A stretch of DNA of 64,000 nt, taken from positions 219,127 to 283,126 of the forward strand of contig NZ_JASAOI010000019.1 of the NCBI RefSeq assembly GCF_029953285.1. Direction: 5' to 3'. Below, piece after piece: positions 1 through 8,300 of the stretch. The DNA is from Yinghuangia seranimata (GTDB lineage Bacteria > Actinomycetota > Actinomycetes > Streptomycetales > Streptomycetaceae). A program made the translations under genes and the position numbers. The notes under the pieces are model-generated. The model did no database searches, had not been told where the DNA came from, and worked only from the letters and a program-made list of their open reading frames with translations. Positions within the stretch are counted from its first letter, which is position 1. The number at the start of each line of letters is the position of its first letter.

Positions 1-1
1 C

Positions 2-730
2 GGCGGTTCGGGTGGCCTGTCGGGCTCCGGTTCCGGGGCCGCGCCGGGCACGTCGTTCCTGACGGCGGGCAAGATGGAGTCGGACGCGTCGACCACCGCG
101 ACCGCCTCGACCGGCGAGTACATGTACTGGTCGTTCCCCGCGCTCGCCGGCGAGGACGTGTCCGCCAAGGTCACGCTCACGCTGCCGGGCGGCCGCACCG
201 CCGCGTCGACGTGGCGCGTGGACGTGTTCGACGGCATACGCCGGCACCAGCCGTGCGCCACCGGGCACCCGCAGAAGACCGCGCAGCAGAACGAGACCGA
301 CGTGACGCTGGACTGCGGTCCGCGCACCATCCGCCCGTGGTCGGAGGCGTGGTCGGCCGACCCGCTGCCGGGCCTGTACTACGTGCGGGTCGCGGCGACG
401 GACATCGCGGAGAAGGACGTCGGCCTCAAGCTCAACGTCAAGCTGGAGCTGTCCGCCAAGGGCGGCGGCGACATCGGCCCCGACGCGGGGCAGGACGACG
501 CGCTCAAGGCTCCGCTGATGCCCATCACCAAGGGCGGCACGGTGCTGCAGCCCGGCCAGGCCGCCGAGACCCGCAAGGTGAAGCTCGACGGTTTCGACAG
601 CGGCGACGACGCCTGGCTGTCGGGGTCGACGGGCCGCTGGGTGTGGACGACGGCGGGCGGCATCGTCGCGATGCTGCTCGGCGTCGGCGGCTACATGTTC
701 GCCCGGCACCCGCGCCGCTGGTTCCGCTAG
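2..730 (+). CDS. C-terminal part of a membrane-anchored extracellular protein (5' end outside window)
   Basis: The reading frame is open from the first complete codon of the window, so the gene begins upstream. The visible 242 residues start with a Gly/Ser-rich linker, continue as a beta-rich, probably extracellular domain containing a Cys pair, and end with one hydrophobic segment (AGGIVAMLLGVGGYMF) followed by a short basic tail (ARHPRRWFR). This is a type I C-terminal anchor with the body outside the cell. An internal ATG at 74 lies in the linker and is not a convincing start. The family is not recognised; only membrane anchoring is supported. The gene is convergent with the LysR gene downstream. 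Confidence 0.6.
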   Translation, partial: GGSGGLSGSGSGAAPGTSFLTAGKMESDASTTATASTGEYMYWSFPALAGEDVSAKVTLTLPGGRTAASTWRVDVFDGIRRHQPCATGHPQKTAQQNETDVTLDCGPRTIRPWSEAWSADPLPGLYYVRVAATDIAEKDVGLKLNVKLELSAKGGGDIGPDAGQDDALKAPLMPITKGGTVLQPGQAAETRKVKLDGFDSGDDAWLSGSTGRWVWTTAGGIVAMLLGVGGYMFARHPRRWFR

Positions 731-823
731 CCGCTCGGGTGAACCGCCCCCGTCCATGACGGGGCGTCAGTACCGCGTCCAGGGCGCGGAGTCGGTCTCC
801 GGCTCCGCGCCCTCGGCGTTTTG

Positions 824-1711
824 TCAGGCGTCGCCGGTCTCGCGCAGCCCTCCGCGCTGCGCGAACTCCACGAACGCTCGGGCCTGCCGGCTCGTGACGT
901 CCGCCGTATGCACCAGCGCCACGGCGCGCAGCATCGGCGGGTCGAACGAGCGGATGACCGCCGAGTCGCCGAACACGCCGTGGGCGATCTCGCGGTACCA
1001 GAGCATGGATCCCTCGCCGTTGAGCACCGAGGCGATCCAGTGCACCCGGTCGTCGGTCTCGACGGCCGCGATCGGACGCACCCACAGCGTCGCGAACATC
1101 GCCTCCATCTCCGAGCGCCGCCCGCTGCCGCGCGTGGGCATCGCCATGCGCAGGCCGTTGAGCTGCGACCACGGCACCGGGTCCGGCAGGTCCTCGGACG
1201 TCGGCGACACCAGGACGACCTCGTGCTCGGCGAGCCGGTGCGAGCGCAGGTCCTCGGGCACCGGGGCGTCGACGAGGCCGAGCGCGGTCAGGCCGCTGCG
1301 TACCGACTCGAAGACGTCCTCGCGGCTGAGGCAGCGCACGACGTCGACGCAGACGCCCGCGTGCTCGGCCTCGAACGCCGGCGCGATGCGGCCGGTCAGG
1401 TCGACCGCGAGGGTGTGCGTGGTGGCGATGCTCAGGCCGTTGACGCGGGCGGACTCGGCGGCGCGGCCGACGTCCTCGATCGCGCCGACGGTGTCGAGCA
1501 CGGTGCGCGCCAGCCGGACGACGCGCTTGCCCTCCGCGGTGAGGCCGACGCTGCGACCTTCGCGGACCAGCAGGTCGCCGCCGAGCTCGTGTTCGAGCGC
1601 CTTGAGCGCGCGCGACAGTGCGGACTGGGCGACATAGAGGGCTTCCGCCGCCGCCGTCATGGTGCCGTGGTCGGCGACCGCGATGAGGTAGCGCAACTGC
1701 TGAAGAGTCAC
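824..1711 (-). CDS. LysR family transcriptional regulator (left flank of lipid cluster)
   Basis: The protein has 295 residues, the normal LysR length. An N-terminal winged HTH (about residues 1-60, beginning MTLQQLRYLIAV, with AAEALYVAQSALSRALKALE as recognition helices) is followed by a periplasmic-binding-like effector domain. The start is GTG at 1711. The gene is divergent from the polyketide synthase operon across a 640-bp regulatory region, the usual arrangement for a LysR regulator of the divergent operon. A close paralogue in the same orientation lies at 22592-23479, beyond the other end of the operon; both open with the same MTLQQLRYLIAV and share the effector-domain motif LPDPVPW. 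The effector is unknown. Control of the cluster is inferred from position and from a 15-nt motif shared by the two upstream regions. Confidence 0.93.
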   Translation of the reverse strand: MTLQQLRYLIAVADHGTMTAAAEALYVAQSALSRALKALEHELGGDLLVREGRSVGLTAEGKRVVRLARTVLDTVGAIEDVGRAAESARVNGLSIATTHTLAVDLTGRIAPAFEAEHAGVCVDVVRCLSREDVFESVRSGLTALGLVDAPVPEDLRSHRLAEHEVVLVSPTSEDLPDPVPWSQLNGLRMAMPTRGSGRRSEMEAMFATLWVRPIAAVETDDRVHWIASVLNGEGSMLWYREIAHGVFGDSAVIRSFDPPMLRAVALVHTADVTSRQARAFVEFAQRGGLRETGDA

Positions 1712-1929
1712 GCTCGCAGATTAACGCGAAGCTCCCTCCAGGTAATCGGTTTCGCAAAATTCACCGCAGATTTCCGTGCGGTACGCTCGGCATCGGCGGG
1801 CCGCCCCGGGCGCCGCCGGGTAAACCGGCGGCCTGAAATGGCCAAGCTTTTTGGGCAACGAACCATGCCTGGAATGCATAGATCGCGGGGCCGCGGCGGC
1901 GGTCGGGGCGGTTCCGCGCGGCGTCGGGC

Positions 1930-1942
1930 TTACCACCGGTAA
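1930..1942. promoter_or_regulatory. Palindrome TTACC-acc-GGTAA in the LysR/PKS intergenic region
   Basis: This 13-nt inverted repeat has five-base perfect arms and a three-base centre. It lies just before the 16-nt palindrome at 1951-1966, in non-coding DNA between divergent genes. It may be part of a regulator-binding cluster; no binding protein can be named. Confidence 0.35.
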
Positions 1943-1945
1943 GGT

Positions 1946-1966
1946 GTTCACATACGCTGGCGTATG
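1946..1966. promoter_or_regulatory. Putative LysR operator: shared 15-mer plus palindrome CATACGC-tg-GCGTATG
   Basis: Positions 1951-1966 form a perfect inverted repeat with seven-base arms and a two-base centre. Positions 1946-1960 (GTTCACATACGCTGG) recur exactly, in reverse complement, at 23494-23508 upstream of the second LysR gene. An exact 15-mer shared by two non-coding LysR promoter regions 21 kb apart is unlikely by chance and suggests a common operator. It lies about 235 bp upstream of the LysR start and about 390 bp upstream of the PKS start. Confidence 0.6.
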
Positions 1967-1990
1967 GCGGGCGGCGCGTTTCCCCTGGTC

Positions 1991-2011
1991 AGAACGTGTT
2001 CTACCAAGAAC
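1991..2011. promoter_or_regulatory. AGAAC/GTTCT operator-like repeats
   Basis: The sequence AGAAC-gt-GTTCT (1991-2002) is a perfect palindrome, and GTTCT-acca-AGAAC (1998-2011) overlaps it, giving three alternating half-sites. The AACnnGTT core is typical of TetR-family operators; apart from one outer base it matches the KstR consensus TnnAACnnGTTnnA. A TetR-type repressor acting on the lipid operon is possible, but none is encoded within the cluster. Confidence 0.4.
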
Positions 2012-2031
2012 GCGCAGGTGGAGCCCTACAC

Positions 2032-2056
2032 GGGGGTCAAGGGCATGCGAACCCCC
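2032..2056. promoter_or_regulatory. Inverted repeat GGGGGT-N13-ACCCCC
   Basis: These six-base perfect arms are separated by 13 nt in the long leader region of the PKS operon. It could be an operator or an RNA hairpin; it has no T-run, so it is not a convincing intrinsic terminator. Confidence 0.25.
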
Positions 2057-2225
2057 TCGATCCGCGGCCCTGTCGACCGGCGCCGGGTGCGGTCCCGGTC
2101 CCGCACCCCGCACCCGCCCTTGACAGCCCCCGACGGCGCCCGCACGATACATGTCGCCGAACCGGTGAATTGAATTCCGCATCACGGGAGCGCGCCACGG
2201 ATAACTTTCGGCGCCACCCGGGCAA

Positions 2226-2255
2226 TTGCTTTTGCTGTGCTCAGGATGCTTTATT
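2226..2255 (+). promoter_or_regulatory. Candidate promoter of the lipid biosynthesis operon
   Basis: TTGCTT (2226-2231) and TTTATT (2250-2255) are separated by 18 nt in an unusually AT-rich patch of this GC-rich region, about 95 bp before the PKS start codon. The match to sigma-70 boxes is only moderate. The translational start is clearer: GGAAGGAG lies seven bases before the ATG at 2352. Confidence 0.3.
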
Positions 2256-2351
2256 CGACACTGCACTCACTCCGTCGCGCCGCCGCCGTCCCCAGCGTTT
2301 TCCGCGAATGCCGGCGGGGGTTGCCGCGCACGCCCGGGAAGGAGCCGCACC

Positions 2352-5300
2352 ATGGCCTCGCAGACCGTCCGCCGCGACCCGCCCGCCGTCCGCCCCCTGC
2401 CCCGCGACCTCGTGCTCGCGGTCGGTCCGTTCGAGGAGCCGAACGCTCCGCTCGCCGTCGCCGCCCACCGCGCCGGCGCGCTCGGGGTCGTGGACCTGGG
2501 CCGCGACCGGGCGGCCGCGCTGGCCGCCCTCGCGGAGGTCGCGCGCCGCCCGGACCGGTCGTTCGGCGTGCGCGTGCCGGCCGGCTGCCCGATGAGCGCC
2601 GGCGACCTCCCGGACTCCGCCGACATCGTGGTACTGGCCGCCGGATCGCCCTGGCGGATCGACGAAGTCCCGGCGGGAAGACGCGTGTTGGTCGAGGTGA
2701 CCACACCCGCCGAGGCGCACGCGGCACAGGCGGACGGGGCACACGGGCTGATCGCCGTCGGCCACGAGTCGGGCGGCCGGGTCGGCGACCTGACCACGTT
2801 CGTCCTGCTCCAACACCTGCTCGCGGACCAGGGACTGCGGCTGCCGGTCTGGGCGAAGGGCGGCATCGGCCCGCACACCGCCGCGGCCGCCGTGGCGGGC
2901 GGCGCGGCCGGGGTCGTCCTCGACACCCAGCTCGCGCTCCTCGCGGAGTCCGCACCATGCCTGCCGGACCCGGTGGCCGCGGCACTGCGGTCGATGGACG
3001 GCGGGGAGACCGCCGTCCTGGAGGGACACCGGGTGTACTCCCGGCCGGATCTGCCGCTTCGTCGGCTTGCGGACGAGGCGGCGGCGTTCGGCGGCGTCGG
3101 ATCGGCGTTCGGGGCGCGCGGCCTCGACCGGCAGTTGCTCCCCGTGGGACAGGACGGAGCGCTGGCCCGACGTTTCGCCGAGCGGTACGGCACGACCGGA
3201 CGGACCGTGCGGGCCGTCCGGTCGGCCGTCACCGACGCACTGGTCGCCGCTGTGGCGGCCACCCCGCTGGCGCCCCGGGCGGACGGCGAACTGCCGGTCG
3301 TGCAGGGCCCGATGACCCGGGTCAGCGACCGTGCGGCGTTCGCCGACGAGGTGTCCGCAGCGGGCGGGCTGCCGTTCCTGGCGCTCGCGCTGATGGACGG
3401 CGCCGCGACCCGGGCGCTCCTCGAGGAGACCGCGGCCCGGCTCGCGGGCCGGCGCTGGGGCGTGGGGCTGCTCGGCTTCGCGCCGCCCGAACTGCGCGAC
3501 GAACAGCTGGCCGCGGTCGCCGCGGTGCGCCCGCCGTACGCGCTGATCGCGGGCGGACGCCCGGACCAGGCCGCGCCGTTGGAGGCCGCCGGGACCCGCA
3601 CCTACCTGCACGTGCCGTCGCCAGGGCTGCTGGAGCAGTTCCTGCGCGCCGGCGCGCGGCGCTTCGTCTTCGAGGGCCTGGAGTGCGGAGGGCACGTGGG
3701 CCCGCGTGCGAGCTTCCCGCTCTGGGAGGCGCAGCTGGACCTGCTGGCCGCCCACGCCCGGCGGCACGGCGGCGCCGACCTGGACGTGCTGTTCGCGGGC
3801 GGCGTGCACGACGCCCGGTCCGCCGCGATGGTCGCCGCGGCCGCCGCGCCGCTGGCCGAACTCGGTGCGCGGGTAGGCGTGTTGATGGGCACCGCGTACC
3901 TGTTCACCGACGAGGCGGTGGCCGCGAGCGCCATCCTCCCCGGCTTCCAGCGCACCGCGCTGGCCTGTACGTCCACCGAACTGCTGCAGACCGCCCCGGG
4001 ACACGCGACGCGCTGCGCGGGGACGCCGTTCGTGGCGGCCTTCGCCGAGGCCCGCGCCGGCCTGGAGGCGCAGGGGGTGCCGGCCCGCGAGATGTGGGCG
4101 CACCTGGAGGAACTCAACCTGGGGCGGCTGCGGATCGCCAGCAAGGGCGTGGTGCGCGACGGCGCCGAGCTGCGGTCCGTCGACGAACCGGACCAGCTGC
4201 GCGAGGGCATGTTCATGCTCGGCCAGGTCGCCGCCCTGCACGACGCCCCGACCACGGTCGCCGCGCTGCACGCGGACGTGACCGAGGGCGCCACCGCGTT
4301 CCTCGCCGCGCGCGCCGCCGAACTCGGGCTCACCGAAGCCGAGTCGGCGACCGTCGCGGAACCGGTCGACGTCGCGATCGTCGGCATGGCCTGCGTGCTG
4401 CCGGGCGCCGCCGACCTGGACGCGTTCTGGCGGAACGTGCTGACCGGCGTCGACGCGGTGACCGAGGTGCCGCGCGAACGCTGGGACCACGACACCTACT
4501 TCGACCCGGCGGCCACCCGCGACCCGAACGGCAAGACACCGTCCAAGTGGGGCGGCTTCGTGCCGCCGATCCCGTTCGACGCACCCGCGTTCGGGATCCC
4601 GCCCGCGTCGCTCGCCTCCATCGAGCCCGCGCAGCTGCTCGCGCTGCACGTCGCCGCGCGCGCCCTGGACGACGCCGGCTACGGGAGCGGCCGGGAGTTC
4701 GACCGCGCGCGCACGTCGGTCATCTTCGGCGCGGAGGCGGGCACCGACCTCGCCGGCGCGTACGGCTTCCGGTCGCTGTACCCCGCCTACTTCGGGGCGC
4801 TGCCCGCCGAGCTGGACGCGCGGCTGCCCAAGCCGACCGAGGACTCCTTCCCCGGCGTCCTCGCGAACGTGATCGCCGGCCGCATCGCCAACCGGCTCGA
4901 CCTCGGCGGCGTCAACTACACGGTGGACGCGGCGTGCGCGGCCTCGCTCGCCGCGCTCGACCTGGCCTGCAAGGAGCTCGTGCAGGGCGGCAGCGACGTC
5001 GTGCTGTGCGGCGGTGTGGACACCCACAACGGCGTCAACGACTACCTGATGTTCTCGTCGGTGCACGCGCTTTCGCCGTCCGGGCGGTGCGCGACCTTCG
5101 ACTCCGCCGCCGACGGCATCGCGCTCGGCGAGGGCGCCGCGTGCCTGGTGCTCAAGCGGCTCACGGACGCCGAGCGCGACGGCGACCGGGTCTACGCCGT
5201 GGTCAAAGCGGTCGGCGGCTCCAGCGACGGCCGGTCGCTCGGGCTGACCGCGCCGCGCCCCGAGGGGCAGCGGCGCGCGCTGGAGCGGGCGTACGCGCGG

Positions 5301-8300
5301 GCCGGCGTGTCCCCGGCCGAGATCGGCCTCGTCGAGGCGCACGGCACCGGCACGGTCGTCGGCGACCGCGCCGAACTGGAGACGCTGACCGAGGTGTTCA
5401 CCGCGCACGGCGCCGCGCCGGGCGGGTGCGCGCTCGGCTCGGTGAAGTCGCAGATCGGGCACACCAAGTGCGCCGCGGGCCTGGCCGGGCTGATCAAGGC
5501 GACGCTGGCGCTGCACCACGGCGTGCGCCCGCCCACGCTGCACGTGCGCGAGCCCAACGCGGGCTGGGACCCGGAGCGCAGCCCGTTCTTCTTCGACGGG
5601 CAGGCCCGCCCGTGGGCCGAGCACGACCCGGCCCGGCGCCGCGCCGGGGTGAGCGCGTTCGGGTTCGGCGGCACGAACTTCCACGCCGTGCTCGCCGGCC
5701 ACACGCCCGGCGAACACGAGTGCCGCACCGACGTGTTCGGCAGCGCGGCGCTCACCGCGTGGCCGGTCGAGCTGTTCTGCTTCGCCGGGGCCACGCACGC
5801 CGACGCGGTCGCCGCCGTCGACCGGCTCGCCGCGCTGCTGGACGACGGCACGCCGCGCACGCTGCGCGGGCTTGCGGCCCTCGCCGCCGACGAGGCCTCC
5901 GCCGCGACGGCGGCCGGGGCGCCCGTGCAGGTCGCCCTGGTCGCCGCCGACCCCGACGACCTGCGGGTCAAGCTGGCCAGGGCCCGGGACGGCGCCGACG
6001 ACCCGGCCGGCGAGGTGTTCCTGCGCCGGGCCGGCCACGAGCCGGGCACGGTCGCGTTCCTCTACCCGGGGCAGGGCAGCCAGCGGCCCGGCATGCTCGC
6101 CGACGTGTTCGTCGCGTTCCCCGGGCTGCGCGACGTGTTCGGCCAGGCGCCGCCCGGCTGCGTCGACGCGATGTTCCCGCCCGCGGCGTTCACCGCCGAG
6201 GCCCGGGAGGCCGCGCACCGGCGCATCACCGACACCCGCACCGCGCAGCCCGCGCTCGGCGTCGCCGAGGTGGCGCTCACGCGCCTGCTGGACCGGCTCG
6301 GTGTCCGCCCCGATCTGGCCGCCGGGCACAGTTACGGCGAGCTCGCGGCGCTGTGGGCCGCCGGCGCCTACGACAGCGCGGACCTGCTGCGGCTCAGCGC
6401 CGCCCGTGCCGAGGCCATCCTCGGCGCGGCGGGCGACGACCCCGGCGCGATGGCCGCGGTGGCCGCGCCGCTGGAGCGGATCGCGCCGGTGCTGTCGCTG
6501 CTGAACCTCAACCAGAACCTGGCGCACGGCGTCACAGGGCAGCAGGTGGGCGTCGTCCCGGCGAACCTCAACACGCCGACCCAGACCGTGGTCTCGGGTC
6601 CGACGGCCGCGATGGAGGCGGCCGTCGAGGCCCTGGAGGCCGAAGGGCTGCAGGTCAGGCGGCTGCCGGTGGCGTGCGCCTTCCACAGCCCGGTCGTCGC
6701 GGCCGCGTCGGTGCGGCTGGCGAACGTGCTGGCCGACATCCCGGTGGCGGCACCGCGGTTCCCGGTCTGGTCGAACGGCGCGGCGGCCACCTATCCCGCC
6801 GACCCCGACGGCGTGCGCCGGCTGCTCGCCCGCCAGGTCGCCGAACCGGTGCGGTTCGTCGAGCAGATCGAGGCGATGTACGCCGCCGGGGCGCGTACGT
6901 TCGTCGAGGTCGGCCCGGGGCGCGCCCTGACCGGCATGGTCAGGGCGATCCTCGGGGACCGCCCCCACACCGCCGTCGCGTGCGACGTGCCCGGCGAGCC
7001 CGGGCTGCGTCGGCTCCTCGCGGCGCTGGCCGAACTCGCCGTGTGCGGGCTGCCGGTCGCGGTGCGGGAGCTCACCCGGGGCCGTGCGCGAGACGCCGAC
7101 ACGCGCCCGGCCCCGCTCCCGGCGTGGCAGGTGGACGGCCACCTGGTGCGCACCGCCGACGGCGCCCCCGTCGCGGGCGGGCTGCGGCCCGCGGAGCCGG
7201 TCCGGCCCCAGGCGGTCCTGCCGGCCGCCGGGGCCGCGACCGGGGTGAACGGGTCGCCGACCGGTCTCGCGGCGGCCGAGGATCCGCGGCAGCGGGCCGT
7301 CCTGGAGTACCTGGCGGCGGCACGCGAGTCGGTGGCGGCGCAGCGGGACGTGCTGCTCGGATTCCTGGGCGCGAGCCCGCAGCCGTGGACGCCCGCGGCG
7401 CCGACGGGTGCTGCTCTTGCCCAGCCGGTGGCGGGTCCTGTGGCGGCGACGCCGGTGCCCTCGTCCGTACCGACACCTGCGCCTGCGCCCGCGCCTGTCG
7501 CGGTGCTGGACACGGCACGGGCGCTGGACGCCGTGCTGGAGGTCATCGGCGCGCGGACCGGCTATCCGCGCGACATGCTCGACACGGGCCTGGACCTGGA
7601 GGCCGACCTGTCGGTCGACTCCATCAAGCGCACCGAGATCATCGGCGAACTCGCCGTCCGCCTCGACATGCTCGACGAAGCCCTGGTCGAACGCCTCGCC
7701 CGCGTGAAGACCATCACGGCGATCGTGGAGGGACTCGTCGAGCACGCAGCGTCGCGTCCCGGCGCCGACGCGGGAGGCCAGGCTCCCGCGCCGGCCGTCC
7801 AGCCCGCCGCCGCGCTGCTGGACGCCGGTCGCGCCCTCGACACCGTGCTCGAGGTCATCAGCGCCCGCACCGGCTACCCCCGGGAGATGCTCGACACCGG
7901 CCTGGACCTGGAGGCCGACCTGTCGGTCGACTCCATCAAACGCACCGAGATCATCGGCGAACTCGCCGTCCGCCTCGACATGCTCGACGAAGCCCTCGTC
8001 GAACGCCTCGCGCAGGTGAAGACGATCGACGCGATCGTCGACGGGCTGCTGGCACACGCGGGCGCGGCGCAGGGCGCGCCGGAGCCGGCCGCGGCGGTCG
8101 CCTCCGCGGCGGCGCCGTTCGGCGGAGCTCCGGTGCGGTCCGGTGCCGACGCCGAAGCCGCCGACATCGGCCGCCCCGTGCGGCACACCGTCGACCTGGT
8201 CGAGTTCCCGGCGGCCGCACCCGATCCGACGGACGCCGAACGCGCCGTCGGGGGCCGCTCGGTGGTCCTGGTCGCGGACGCGCACGGCATCGCCCTCGCG

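Noticed and set aside
525..1757. Arg/Ala-rich minus-strand frame overlapping the first LysR gene
   Set aside because: It is an out-of-frame shadow of the LysR gene and has low-complexity Arg-rich composition with no domain.
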